A stretch of 64,000 nucleotides of DNA, from positions 8,184,001 through 8,248,000 of the forward strand of contig JBBMOL010000012.1 in NCBI GenBank assembly GCA_037954665.1, read 5' to 3'. How positions within the stretch are numbered: position 1 is the stretch's first letter; each line of letters opens with the position of its first letter. A program made the translations under genes and the position numbers. The notes beneath the pieces are model-generated. The model did not search any database, was not told where the DNA came from, and saw only the letters and a program-made list of their open reading frames with translations. Source of the DNA: Laguncularia racemosa. Its lineage: Eukaryota > Streptophyta > Magnoliopsida > Myrtales > Combretaceae. Below, one piece after another: positions 34,953 through 46,766 of this stretch.

Positions 34953-35398
34953 TCTCCTTAGGCTTCAGGGAGATTTGCCCTCAAATCTGATAGGTCTTCA
35001 TGAACATCATCGGATAAATAGATTGACAGGTCTGTAACATTAAATGTAGTAGAGACTCTATATTCTCCAGGCAATTTATCAGTTAAAAGATTACTATAGT
35101 CATCCAATACCTGTGATACCATAAGGGGTAGATGCTCTCACCCTTCCATCTCTAGGATATATCTCATCTGCAATAAATATAATGGTCTATCATCTACTAT
35201 GGCCTTCCCTAACTCAAACTGTTCCCCCAATGAGGTCTTCTTCTTCCCAGTTTTAATTATATGTCTCTGAACCTCTTGGTCCTCTAATGGTTTACTCATC
35301 TACCTCTAAAGGTTTATTTATCTACCTCTGAACCTCTTAGTCCTCTGAAGGTTGACTCATCTACCTCTGAACCTCTTAGACATCTGATGGTGACATTG
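34953..35398 (-). pseudogene. R5 pol C-terminal remnant
   Basis: In minus orientation the sequence just before the polypurine tract encodes LPGEYRVSTTFNVTDLS and a DLRANLPE-like tail. This is the conserved end of chromovirus integrase (compare LPGEYQVSATFNVTDLSPF in R8). Upstream it joins directly to protease-linker sequence containing short tandem repeats, with no RT or integrase core. Stops are frequent. Confidence 0.65.
35265..35390 (+). repeat. Degenerate short tandem repeat in R5
   Basis: About three to four copies of a unit close to CTACCTCTGAACCTCTTAG plus TCCTCTGAAGGTTGACTCAT, with one copy shortened. It lies in the coding linker after protease, so copies encode a repeated charged peptide in the minus frame. 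Confidence 0.7.
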
Positions 35399-36064
35399 TG
35401 ATGCGTGAAATCCTATGTATGTTAAACCTAGAACCCCCGACGACGCTATTAGATTCAATTACCCCAAGGATCGTCTTGAATAAGTGATGCGTAACTAAAC
35501 CCTAATCACACGTGTTGACTAAAACCTAAGTTATCAAAGGGTTTTCCAAGTAATTTGGTTAAGAACTCCTATAAAAGAGTTCTTTTGTAAAAGAACCAAA
35601 AAGGGGATTTCGTAATTCATGAAACTATATGTTTTATTTCAATGATAAGATGTGTTCATGGGCGGCCCTTGCATGGCTTATATAGAGTCATATAAGAATA
35701 TGGAAAACCTAAGTTACTTAATCTATTTGTTTCCTTATCCTCATGTAACTGAATAAGAAACTAAATAAATTACAAACCAAACAAATAAAACAAAACAAAC
35801 TAAATATGTCTCTAGTGTATCGGTTCAATAAGATTATCCTAATGTTTCTAAATTATTTCATCCTTCCATGGTCACAGGAATCAAGTTAACATATGTTGGT
35901 TCTCCTTTAGTGTAGCTTGATTCTCTGGCTTGCAAGTCCATGACTAATCCTTGTAGAGCTTCATTCATCCTCTTAGCTTTAGCTCAGGTTATCGGGCCTC
36001 TAATACCATGTAATGGATCATAGGATTTTGGCTCCTTCCTTTTGATGCTAGTTGATCCTCATCA
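35399..36064 (-). repeat. R6 3' LTR
   Basis: 666 bp, equal in length to 55207-55872. It starts TGATGAGGATC on the minus strand and ends CACGCATCA-like. No ACACGGCCGTGT clusters are seen. It is preceded on the minus strand by polypurine tract GGAAGGAGGGAA. Confidence 0.9.
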
Positions 36065-37146
36065 TTCCCTCCTTCCTAGAAAAAATTCGTCCTCAAACCA
36101 CCTGCATCATAAGGAGTAAGATTAGAAACGTTAAAGGTAGCACTAACATTACCATAGTAGCTTGGCAAGTCTATCTTGTAGGTGTTGTCATTTATGCACT
36201 CCACCACTTGGAAAGGTCCATTACCCCTTGGATGCAACTTGGATTTACGTTGCTCAGCAAAATGTTCCTTCCTTAAATGTACCCAAACCCAATCACCTGG
36301 CTGAAAAATAGATTTAGCGCGTCCTTTGTTGGCCTATCGAGCATAATGTTTATTCTTCTTTTCAATGTTAGCCCGTACCTGAGTATGTAAATCTCTAACA
36401 AATTCTACCTTCTTTGTGCCATCAAGATCAATAAACTCATTAGTAGGTCAAGGCAATATATCTAATGGAGTTAAGGGATTAAAACCATACACAACCTCAA
36501 ATGGAGAGTAAGATGTAGTATAATGTATAGTCCTATCATATGCAAACTCTACATGAGGCAAACATGTTTCCCATTGCTTTAAATTTTTATCAAGCACAAC
36601 ACGCAGCAATGTAGAAAGTGTCCTATTAACTACTTCCATTTGTCCATCTGTTTAGGGATGTGCCACAGTGGAAAACAGTAGTTTAGTGCCTATCCTATTC
36701 CATAAAGTGCACCAAAAGTGGCTAAAAAATTTCACATCTCTATCACTCATGATAGAGTTAGGTAAACCATGTAATCGAACGATCTCCCTAAAGAATAAAT
36801 TAGCTATATGTTGTGCATCATTAGTTTTAGAACAGGTAATAAAGTGAACCATTTTACTAAACCTATCGATGACAACAAATATGCTATCTTTCCCATTCTG
36901 GGACTTAGGTAAACATAACATGAAATCCATGGAAATGTTAGTCCAAGGCTGACTAGGCATAGGTAATGAGAGATACTCCCTATGGGGCATGACTTTGGAT
37001 TTAGCCTTCCTACATGCAATGCATTTGTCACATATAATTTGTACATCATGTCTCATCTTAGGCCAATAAAAATGTTCATGCAAAATATCCAAAGTTTTCT
37101 TTACTCTAAAATGCCTCATGAGACCGCCCCCATGCGTCTCCCTCAC
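36065..37146 (-). pseudogene. R6 integrase
   Basis: Open at 37146-36652 with an intact H-H-C-C zinc finger (GGGLMRHF region, HFYWPKM, CDKCIAC). The core has ISMDFMLCL (first Asp), SIMSDRDVKFF (second Asp) and, after a stop at the end of that frame, MEVVNRTLSTLL (third Glu, 36639). The C-terminal region runs on to the polypurine tract at about 36065-36076 with several stops. Typical chromovirus integrase that inserts the DNA copy. Confidence 0.8.
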
Positions 37147-37249
37147 TAATAATTCTCATATGGAACTCTTAGGCACACAATCTATCCTTCTTAAATAAAT
37201 ATCCCTCATGCCTATAGTAGTCCGCATACCCACTTTTAGAACAAGCAGC

Positions 37250-37846
37250 CCAAATCTAATTAAAATTAGCATCATGTTCTTATAATTCTTTCATACTTTC
37301 AAACCCAAGCAATTTAGTATATAAAGAAGTTAACAAAGAATACCTCCTAGAAAAGGCGTCAGCCACTACATTTTCCTTACCTTGCTTATATTTGATGACG
37401 TATGGAAAGGTTTCAATAAACTCCAACCACTTGGCGTGCCTCTTATTTAGCTCTCCCTACGTCTTCAGGTACTTCAAACTCTCATGATCAAAATGGATGA
37501 TGAACTCCTTGGGCTATAGATAATGCTGCCAGGTCTGCAACGTTCTCACTAAAGCATACAACTCCTTGTCATATACTAGATAGTTTAGATCAGCACCCTG
37601 GAGTTTCTTATTGAAGTGGGCTATTGGTTTGAAATCTTGCATTAACACACCACCAATACCCTTCCCGGAAGCATCGCATTCGATCTCAAAAACTTTATCA
37701 AAATATGGTAGTACTAACAAAGGAGCATTAGTCAACTTATCTTTCAAAGTTTGGAATGCCTGCTCATGTACCTTGGTCCACTTGAATTTGGCATTCTTCT
37801 TCACAAGATCATTAAGTGGAGTAGAAATGGAGCTAAAGTCTCTCAC
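37250..37846 (-). pseudogene. R6 RNase H
   Basis: Open at 37846-37514: the end of the RT connection (RDFSSISTPLNDLVKK), then FEIECDASGKGIGGVLMQ and YDKELYALVRTLQTWQHYL, which hold the first RNase H Asp and the Glu. A stop follows, and the HFDHESLKYLK-like block continues to about 37420. RNase H removes RNA from the RNA/DNA hybrid. Confidence 0.8.
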
Positions 37847-37859
37847 AAATCGCCCATAA

Positions 37860-37913
37860 AAACCAGCTAGACCGTGGAAGCTCCTGACATCATTCCTGTT
37901 CTATGGTGTTGGC
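37860..37913 (-). pseudogene. R6 reverse transcriptase, 3' piece
   Basis: Short remainder of the RT connection (NDVRSFHGLAG-like) lying just outside the R7 3' LTR. It continues the frame that stops at 45078 on the other side of R7. One stop is present. Confidence 0.75.
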
Positions 37914-39645
37914 TGATGGGTGTCGAATCCAACAAAAATAAAACCTACTCCTAGACAATTATATGATTTGCATATAGTGGTGAGTAGGGTCGAATCCACA
38001 GAGATTGGTTAAATTTATTTCTATCCAAGGAGAATAAAAAGGAAAAGGAAAATGGGGGGTTTGGTTTGTGAATCGAATAAAGTTAAAACAAGATAAGAAA
38101 GTTGTATATTAATAAAAAGCCTAACTAAAGGAATCAAGATAGTTTAATTCAAGGAATCGATCATCGATGCAAATGTTCTCTATTCTTAGTTCTAGATAAA
38201 CTAGTTATGGTTATTAACAAGCTCTAACAACCTATCTCTCCTTACTTCCTCGATAACCTCAGATAAGCGCTTTGAATTATTTCTCTTATTGATTAAACAA
38301 CCCTAGACAAGCGCTTAGGATTTAATCTATCAATAGCATTAAGATCTAGAGAGACCACCAATTCACGCCAGTAGATTATAAGATAACCTATTTAAACATG
38401 ATCACACACCTCCATAACATGAATTCGATCATCTCTTTTATAACCAAACATGTTATTGCGTCACTAAGACTAGAACAATCAAACAATTACGGATTTGGCG
38501 TGCTAGTTGACAATATATTAACTTGCTAATTGAGTAGAAGAGCTCTATTCATACCAATCAACAAAGATAATAATGACACAACGATCAGAAGATATATGAA
38601 TACCCGAAAGCAAAGAATAGAATAAATACAAGTCAATTAGACCTCACAATTCGTGGAGAATTAAACATCTATGACCCTTTGGCTAGAAAAGTAGCTTAGC
38701 TACTCATGTTTATCAATAAAACGAAAATAAAAAGTAAAGACATGATGAACTCGGTTGCCTGCCCTGCCTCCAAGATGATCCAAGGTTCTTCAAGATCCAA
38801 AGATTCAAAAGTTTAAAAAGATTCTCTTAACCCTCTAGGGTTGGTTCTATTTATATTGTTAGGGGGATAGCATGTGATCTTTTGCTAGCAAGATACGAAA
38901 ATATCTTTCCTTTTCCAAGTAGATTTCGAGAAGTGAAGATTCGTCTGCCTGGCATGCCCCAACACACGGCTGTAGGTCAAGCCGTGCCATCCTCTGTGCA
39001 TATTCTTCAAGTCTTCATCCGCGCCCAATGTGTACCACGGTTACACACACGGCCAGATTTCAAGCCGTGCCTTCATCTGTGCATAATCTACAAGTCTTCA
39101 TCCGTGTCCAGTGTGTACCACGGTTACACCCACGGCTAGATTTCAAGTCGTGCCTTCATCTGGTTGATGTTCCACACTTTCTTCTCCTTGGCACGTCTAG
39201 CTTCCACCATGGCTCCAAGCACGGTTTCTCCCACGGCTTCCACCACGGCCGTGCCCTAAGCCGTGTCTCTCTCTGTTCAAAGTCCTCATTTCCGCCTTCT
39301 TGTCCAGTGTGTAACACGGTTTGCGCCATGGCCATGCCTCAAATCGTGCTTTCGATACATGGCCGTGTACTTCAACCGTGTATCTTCCTATTGATTCAAA
39401 ACCAAGTATACGGCCGTGTACTTCAATTACACGCCTATGTACTTCCCTCCGGCGGTGTAAATCCTTGTCTTTGAACCAAGTTGTAGATGACTTCTCTAAT
39501 TTACTTGAATTAGCATCCTTGACTCCATTTAACCTAATTTATCACCATAATAGAATTACGTACCATTTCCTTATGATTTCTATAAAATCAATAATAATTT
39601 AACACAATTTATACTATAAAGATTGAGTATAAAATGGCTCTATCA
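37914..39645 (-). repeat. R7 3' LTR
   Basis: 1,732 bp, exactly as long as its partner 43341-45072 and very similar to it. Minus-strand termini are TGATAGAGCC and ACACCCATCA. TATA-like ATATAAATAG is near 38855, with an AACCCT/AGGGTT inverted repeat right after it (about 38830). A cluster of CACGGCCGTG-like palindromes occupies about 38950-39440, upstream in transcription direction. Confidence 0.93.
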
Positions 39646-39660
39646 AATTCCCCCACACTT
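39646..39660 (-). other. R7 polypurine tract
   Basis: Minus strand AGTGTGGGGGAATT abuts the LTR start TGATAG. Confidence 0.85.
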
Positions 39661-41022
39661 AAACTCTTGCTTGTCCTCAAGCAATTGCATTAAATCAATT
39701 GAAAAATCTATCATAGATTATACAAACTTTCTTTTCATCATTCCAAGCATCTATTCATTTGTAATTCATGACTTGTAGTTTTAATGCCTACTACTTCAAC
39801 CCAACTGGTTTCCCGTGATCAAATTACTATGGACAAAATTCAATAGCTAATCTAAACAAAACAAACTTTAATCCTCATGTTTAGCAAAAGAATTTTTATT
39901 CCAAAAGTAAATACTTAATCCACTAAGGAAAAACACCCAGTTAAACTTCATTGGACATTAGCAAACATATAATCCTTGCAGTATAAAGTAAAAGCATATG
40001 CTATAAGCTCTTTGCTAGGTATTCTCCCTTTTATACGTCTTGTTTTATTCAAAGAATGTTTACATTCATGTTCTTTTGATCTATTCAAGCATCTATTTTG
40101 ACTGGTTTTTGCCCGCTTCTTTTCATGAACTTTTGCCTTTTTCGCCCTTATCGTTATAGTGAGTTCATTGAGTCGGCAACATCCCGAGCTCATCACTCAA
40201 GTGACCGGGTTTTGAGATACCCCTACGGACTCTTCCTCACTCTAACATTCAAGTTTGAATACTCTTAACTCAATTAGTTGAATCATTGGAGTATTGGCTA
40301 TGCTTGATTCTTTTTTTTTTTTTCTTTTTTAAGTGTTATGATTGCTTTACAAACAACTTCAAAGAGTATACAGTAGCTAATATAACCTAGAAGTAAACTT
40401 GTTTATTTTTTACTTAAGGACTCGACCTACTCTTAGACTTCCAATTCTAAGGCTAAATACAAGGTAAATTTGTTTCTTAAAGATTTCACTACTTAATTTT
40501 AACCAAGTATCCTAATCACAGCAGTGGGTGAGTAAAGCATTTGAACAAGTCAATTTCACATTTTGTAGATGCTTATTATAACATTTAGTACAATCTCTAG
40601 ATTTCATGATAATTTTGAAAAATTTTAGCTTAAAATTGCTTAAGGACAAACATTCAAAGTATGGATCAATTCACTATATTCTATATTTTATTATCCTCTC
40701 CCCCACACTTAGCTTAAACAGTGTCCTCACTGTTTCTAATTCAATACAATGAAAGAGGAATTAACAACACAAGGAACATTAGAAAATAAGAGAAAGGAAA
40801 TATTGGTACTTCCCTGGTATTGGAGTGCTCCCTTTAAGCTCTGGAAAGTGTCATCTAATGATATGTATCCTTGCTGCAGCCGATCCAAAGAGTTCAGAAC
40901 TACACTAAAATCAAAACAAACTAAACTAAAACAAAACAAAACTAAAGCAAACCAAAACTAATTTTTTTTTTTTTTTTGACATGGGTTGCCTCCCATGAAG
41001 CGCCTTTCTTTAACGTCTTTGG
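39661..41022 (-). other. R7 noncoding 3' region
   Basis: About 1.36 kb without a domain that I recognise. It begins, in element orientation, with GTCTAGCCAAAGACG...GCGCTTCATGGGAGGCAACCC (about 41032-40980), a sequence I associate with the region just past the integrase stop in full-length Athila-like elements. A T15 run is at about 40964. Short reading frames here look like chance. Confidence 0.6.
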
Positions 41023-42543
41023 CTAGACGTTCCTGGCTAAATATTCGGATAAGGATTTTGATTCTAGCCTTTGTGCCTGTGGTGATGGGTTAATAACATC
41101 CGTAACAAAAACAGGAGAGATATCGTTAGGATGTTTCATGGCATCATAAATGTTAAATTTAATCACTTCACCATCAAATTCCATAGTGAGGGTGCCATCA
41201 TTTACATCGATTTTCGTTTTGGAAGTCTTAAGGAATAGTCGCCCTAATAATATCAGTGATGAAGTATGAGAATCATTATCGTCCATGTCAAGCACATAAA
41301 AATCAGCAGGAAAAACCAACCCATTGACTTGAACTAAAACATCCTCTAGAACTCCCTCAGGATAAACATTGGACCTGTCGGCAAGTTGAACAATAACACC
41401 CGTTTCCTTCAAAGGACCAACATTTAAACGTTGATAAACAGACAAAGGCATGACATTGATAGAAGCTCCTAGATCACACATGGCTTTAGCAATTCCAAGA
41501 TTACCTATTTTGCAAAGAATGGTAAACATACCTGGATCCTTACATTTAGGGGGAAGCTTCTTCTGAATAATAGCCGAAACATTTTCACTCACACTAATCT
41601 TTTCATTGCCTTTCAGCTTCCTTTTGTTAGTGCACAAGTCTTTGAGAAATCTAGCATAGCACGGTATTTGCTTAATTGCATCAAGCAAAGGAATATTTAC
41701 CTCGACTTTGCGAAAAGTTTCCAGAATCTCTTTTTCTTCCGCTTCATTCTTGGATTTTGCTAATCTGGAGGGGAAAGGAGGTGGTATCAATGTGACCTTC
41801 GATGGCTCAACTAGAGACTTGCTAATCTGGTCGCCCTGCTGGCTCGGAGCCGAAATCTCTTTCTTGGTCTCTTCCTCAAGATTAGACGGATGTCCTTTCT
41901 TATTTGATCCCTGCAATTCTGTTCCACTTCTCAAGGTAATTGCATTAATGCTTTGCTTCGGGTTTGTAATAGTTTGAGAAGGTAACTTACCTTGAGTTTC
42001 TAACCTGTTTACGGCTGAAGCAAGTTGGCTTACCTGATTCTCCAAGTTTTGAATGCTTTGCTTTGTTTCCTCCTGAAATTGTTTGGTATTCACAGCTAGA
42101 GACTTAACAATATCCTCAAGGGGCATACCTGAAGTGGAAGGAGCTTGGGGTACGTGGTGTAATGGCTTTGGCTGGAATTGTTGGACATGTTGAGGGTTAT
42201 CGCCATATCGGAAGTTAGGATGATCCCTCCATCCAGGATTGTAAGTATTCGAGTAGGGGTCATACTTCCTTTGTAGCTGTCCTGGGAATCCTCCTACAGC
42301 ATTGGCGTATTCATGATTGTCATCTTGCAATGTGGGGCACATGTCAGTCGGATGAATAGGAGCAGCACAAATTCCACAAGCCTTCACCTGTTGGGTATTT
42401 CCAAGAGCTAGCTGCTGCACAAGGGAGGTTAGATTAGAAATTTGATGTTCAAGGTTAGACACACTTACCTCATTTACCTTCCTTGAAGACGTATCGTGCC
42501 TATATCCAAATTGTTGTGAATTAGCAGCCATAATGGAGATCAA
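41023..42543 (-). pseudogene. R7 Gag C-terminus and aspartic protease
   Basis: A continuous 506-codon frame. The first half is Gag C-terminal: an NLEHQISNLTSLVQQL coiled-coil, a CGICAAPIHPTDMCP cysteine motif, YSNTYNPGWRDHPNF, and ITLRSGTEL. The second half is protease: AMCDLGASINVMPLSVY near residue 360 with the DLGAS active site, then VQLADRSNVYPEGVLEDVLV and ILLGRLFLKT. The frame ends with LSEYLARNV. Protease appears intact. It is separated from the start of Gag by a frameshift near 42540, so the full protein is not open. Confidence 0.85.
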
Positions 42544-43289
42544 TTCCCTAGCTTGACCAGGGGTTTTGTTACTATGGCGCCTCTACTCGCAGCATCCATC
42601 ATCTTTCTTTCCATCGGAAGCAAGCCTTCATAGAAGTATTGGATGAGGAGTTGTTCAGATATCCCATGTTGTGGGCAGCTTGCACACAATTGCTTGAACC
42701 TCTCCCAATACTCATGAAGAGTCTCGGTGTCCCTTTGTTTTATACCACAAATTTCTCTTCTTATACCAGCGGCTCTGGATGCAGGGAAGAATTTGTCCAA
42801 GAAGAGTCTTACCATATCTGTCCAAGTGGTGATAGAACCTGGAGGCAAATAAAACAACCAATCTTTAGCTTTAGTACTTTAAGAAAATGGAAAAGCACGT
42901 AACTTGATTTGATCGTCGGTTATTCCTTGCGGCCTCATACTAGAACACACTATATGGAACTCTTTCAAATGCTTATGAGGATCTTCATTCTCAAGACCAT
43001 GAAAGGTGGGTAGCAGATGTATCAACCCAGATTTCAATTCGAATTCCACAGCTAGTTCGGGATAGTGAATACAAAGTGGTTGTTGATTCACATCCGGTGC
43101 AGCCAACTCCCTTAAGGTTCTCTCGGGATTTGCCATATCGTCTTCTTTTTCTGAATCAAGGGATGAATCAAACAAATCCGATGCTAAGTTCAGTCTAGTG
43201 GATGATCTAGCTTCTTATCGTAACCTCTTTAGAGTCTTCTCAATCTCCGGATTATAAGTTAGTTCACCTGTCTGAGAAGAACGAGTCAT
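42540..43289 (-). pseudogene. R7 gag N-terminus and core
   Basis: It starts at the ATG at 43289 (TRSSQTGELTYNPEIEKTL), followed by a stop near 43218. The frame is open at 43175-42879 and then 42857-42540, which holds the Gag core (LFLDKFFPASRAAGIRREI, LHEYWERFKQLCASCPQHGI, YEGLLPMERKMMDAASRGA). Two stops plus the frameshift into 42543 inactivate it. Confidence 0.85.
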
Positions 43290-43317
43290 ACAAGAATAGA
43301 AATAAATTTGACACCAA

Positions 43318-43335
43318 TCCTTAGCAACGGCGCCA
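43318..43335 (-). other. R7 primer binding site, tRNA-Asp type
   Basis: Minus strand TGGCGCCGTTGCTAAGGA, close to TGGCGCCGTTGCCGGGGA, five bases inside the 5' LTR. Confidence 0.9.
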
Positions 43336-43340
43336 AAATT

Positions 43341-45072
43341 TGATGGGTGTCGAATCCAACAAAAATAAAACCTACTCCTAAACAATTATATGATTTGCAT
43401 ATAGTGGTGAGTAGGGTCGAATCCACAGAGATTGGTTAAATTTATTTCTATCCAAGGAGAATAAAAAGGAAAAGGAAAATGGGGGGTTTGGTTTGTGAAT
43501 CGAATAAAGTTAAAACAAGATAAGAAAGTTGTATATTGATAAAAAGCCTAGCCAAAGGAATCAAGATAGTTTAATTCAAGGAATTGATCATCGATGCAAA
43601 TGTTCTCTATTCTTAGTTCTAGATAAACTGGTTATGGTTATTAACAAGCTCTAACAACCTATCTCTCCTTACTTCCTCGATAACCTCAGATAAGCGCTTT
43701 GAATAATTTCTCTTATTGATTAAACAACCCTAGACAAGCGCTTAGGATTTAATCTATCAATAGCATTAAGATCTAGAGAGACCACCAATTCATGCCAGTA
43801 GATTATAAGATAACCTATTTAAACATGATCACACACCTCCATAAGATGAATTCGATCATCTCTTTTATAACCAAACATGTTATTGCGTCACTAAGACTAG
43901 AACAATCAAACAATTACGGATTTGACGTGCTAGTTGACAATATATTAACTTGCTAATTGAGTAGAAGAGCTCTATTCATACCAATCAACAAAGATAATAA
44001 TGACAAAACGATCAGAAGATATATGAATACCTGAAAGCAAAGAATAGAATAAATACAAGTCAATTAGACCTCATAATTCGTGGAGAATTAAACATCTATG
44101 ACCCTTTGGCTAGAAAAGTAGCTTAGCTACTCATGTTCATCAATAAAACGAAAATAAAAAGTAAAGACATCATGAACTCGGTTGCCTGCCCTGCCTCCAA
44201 GATGATCCAAGGTTCTTCAAGATCTAAAGATTCAAAAGTTTAAAAAGATTCTCCCAACCCTCTAGGGTTGGTTCTATTTATATTGTTAGGGAGATAGCAT
44301 GTGATCTTTTGCTAGCAAGATACGAAAATATCTTTCCTTTTCCAAGTAGATTTCGAGAAGTGAAGATTCATCTGCCTGGCACGCCCCAAGACACGGCCGT
44401 GGGTCAAGCCGTGCCATCCTCTGTGCATATTCTTCAAGTCTTCATCCACGCCCAGTGTGTACCACGGTTACATACACGGCCAGATTTCAAGCCGTGCCTT
44501 CATCTGCGCATAATCTACAAGTCTTCATCCGTGTCCAGTGTGTACCACGGTTACACCCACCGCTAGATTTCAAGCCGTGCCTTCATCTGGTTGATGTTCC
44601 ACACTTTCTTCTCCTTGGCACCTCTAGCTTCCACCACGACTCTAAGCACGGTTTCTCCCACGGCTTCCACCATGGCCGTGCCCTAAGCCGTGTCTCTCTC
44701 TGTTCAAAGTCCTCATTTCCGCCTTCTTGTCTAGTGTGTAACACGGTTTGCGCCATGGCCGTGCCTCAAACCGTGCTTCCGATACACGGCCGTGTACTTC
44801 AACCGTGTATCTTCCTATTGATTCAAAACCAAGTACATGGCCGTGTACTTCAATTACACGCCCATGTACTTCCCTCCGGCGGTGTAAATTCTTGTCTTTG
44901 AACCAAGTTGTAGATGACTTCTCTAATTTACTTGAATTAGCATCCTTGACTCCGTTTAACCTGATTTATCACCATAATAGAATTAAGTACCATTTACTTA
45001 TGATTTCTATAAAATCAATAATAATTTAACACAATTTATACTATAAAGATTGAGTATAAAATGGCTCTATCA
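43341..45072 (-). repeat. R7 5' LTR
   Basis: 1,732 bp partner of 37914-39645. Differences are scattered single substitutions. The palindromic cluster is at about 44380-44870. CCAACCCT/AGGGTTGG arms of 8 bp with a 2-bp spacer lie at about 44256-44273, next to the TATA-like box. Confidence 0.93.
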
Positions 45073-45077
45073 ATGGC

Positions 45078-45700
45078 CAATCTCGGATTGCCTTCACCTT
45101 CTCCTCATCTACAGCTATTCCATCTGCTCCTACAACAAAACCAAGAAAAACCACAGATTCCATACAAAACGTACATTTCTTCAAGTTAGCATACAATTGG
45201 TTTTCCCTTAATATAGTAAAAACACTTTGCAGATGTTGTACATGATCATCCAATGTTCTACTATATATCAAGATATCATCAAAATATACTACAACAAACT
45301 TTCCTAAGAATTGACACAATACATGATTCATTAATCTCATGAAGGTACTAGGTGCATTAGTCAACCCAAAAGGCATTACCATCTATTCATATAAGCCATG
45401 TTTGGTCTTAAAAGCAGTTTTTCACTCATCACCCTCTTTCATACGAATTTGGTAATATCCATTTTTAAGGTCAATTTTCGAAAATAAACATGTACCATGT
45501 AACTCATCAAGCATGTCATCTAATCTAGGAATTGGATGTCTGTACTTAACTATAATTTTGTTGATCACCCTGCAATCCACACACATACATCATGTCCCAT
45601 CCTTCTTGGAAACTAATATTACTAGAATTGAGCATGGGCTTAAACTTTCTTGCACGAACCCTTTCTCCATCAGCCCATCTACTTGTTTATGAATTTCCTT
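45078..45700 (-). pseudogene. R6 reverse transcriptase, main piece
   Basis: In minus order: EKGFVQESLSPCSILVILVSKKDGT-like fingers (about 45665-45590), RHPIPRLDDMLDELHG, then VMPFGLTNAPSTFMRLMNH, FVVVYFDDILIYS with the catalytic YFDD near 45290, and VVFLGFVVGADGI. The last open part is 45382-45041, whose end already runs into the R7 LTR. Three or four stops upstream. R7 cut it in the connection region. Confidence 0.85.
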
Positions 45701-46049
45701 AGCTTCCTCAAGATTGGTTCTATATGCTAGCCGATTTGGAATGGAAGCACCCAGCATGAAGTCAATCTAGTGCTCTATCCTCCGTAGAGGGGGTAATCCT
45801 TGCGACACTTCTTCAGGGAACAAGTCCTCGAATTCCTGCAATAAAGATACAACAACACTAGGCACAACAGAGTTAATGTCAGTATTAGAAAAATATAAAT
45901 CATTGTACATAAGTATAAGTAACTATTGTTTGGCCAGTACTACACGCTTAACCTCACTCTTTCTCACTAGACTCTCTACCCTCTGTGTTTGAGCGTATTT
46001 TCCCTCTTTGCTCACCAGTGTTTGTTTGTCACTCATTTTCTTTTTCTCT

Positions 46050-46761
46050 TCACTTTTCTCTCATGCACTCGAGTGTTTTTCTCTAAACTCCTTTGCAATT
46101 CTCATCTGATCTTTGCTAGCTTCCCATGGTTTCTATAGCGTGAGAACCACTTTCCTTTTGTTTGATACAAAGGATTATTGGTTCTTGTACCCATCATACA
46201 TAATCTTCCTATCGAATTGCTAAGGTCGCCTTAATAGTATGTGGCTCGCCTGCATAGGTACCACGTTACACATAACCTCATCCTTGTAGCTCCCTATGGA
46301 AAAGGCTATAAAAACCTACTTAGTCACCTTAACCTCCCCATAATCACTCAACCATTGTAATCGATATGGTCTCGGATGTTTCACAGCTTTCAACTACATC
46401 TTTTCTACTGGCAAGGTGCTAGCAACATTAGTGCAGATGATACTATCGATTATCAAGCTACAAGCTCTACCGTGTACATGATACTGTGTATGAAAAATAT
46501 GTTCACGCTGGATCCCCTTACCACCCTCCTAAGGTTGTACACTAAGTACTCTCCTCATAACATACAACTCGCTACTCATGAGTCCCTCTAAGTCAACATC
46601 CTCATACTCCTGTGATGGTGAATCCTCCTCCTTAAAGCTCACACTCTCTACATCCTTACTATCATTGATAATCATAGCTCTCTAATTTGGACATTGGGAT
46701 GTAATGTGCCCAAATCCCTAACACTTAAAACATTTGATATCTCTAATCCTGGAAGGGGGTT
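46050..46761 (-). pseudogene. R6 Gag zinc knuckle and protease
   Basis: Immediately inside the R8 insertion site the minus strand reads IRDIKCFKC, a stop, then GHITSQCPN (about 46745-46685), a zinc knuckle. Further on come REHIFHTQYHV, a protease active-site region that has lost the usual DGG, and a VVPMQASHILL-like block near 46265-46230. Several stops. It continues the gag that ends at 53482 on the other side of R8. Confidence 0.75.
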
Positions 46762-46766
46762 TAGTG

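Larger units (their letters stand above)
37914..45072 (-). mobile_element. R7: non-autonomous Athila-type element coding only Gag and protease
   Basis: Paired 1,732-bp LTRs, tRNA-Asp primer site, polypurine tract and target duplication TTGGC (37909-37913) versus ATGGC (45073-45077). It splits the R6 RT frame. Between the protease stop (41023) and the polypurine tract there are only about 1.4 kb without RT, RNase H or integrase. Total 7,159 bp. Comparable gag-only plant elements have been called TR-GAG; I infer the same kind of dependence on a complete partner. Confidence 0.9.

Noticed and set aside
39028..39602. Overlapping open frames (also at 44455-45029) that look like a small conserved gene
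   Set aside because: They lie inside the R7 LTRs and arise from the palindromic repeat; both copies exist because the LTR is duplicated.
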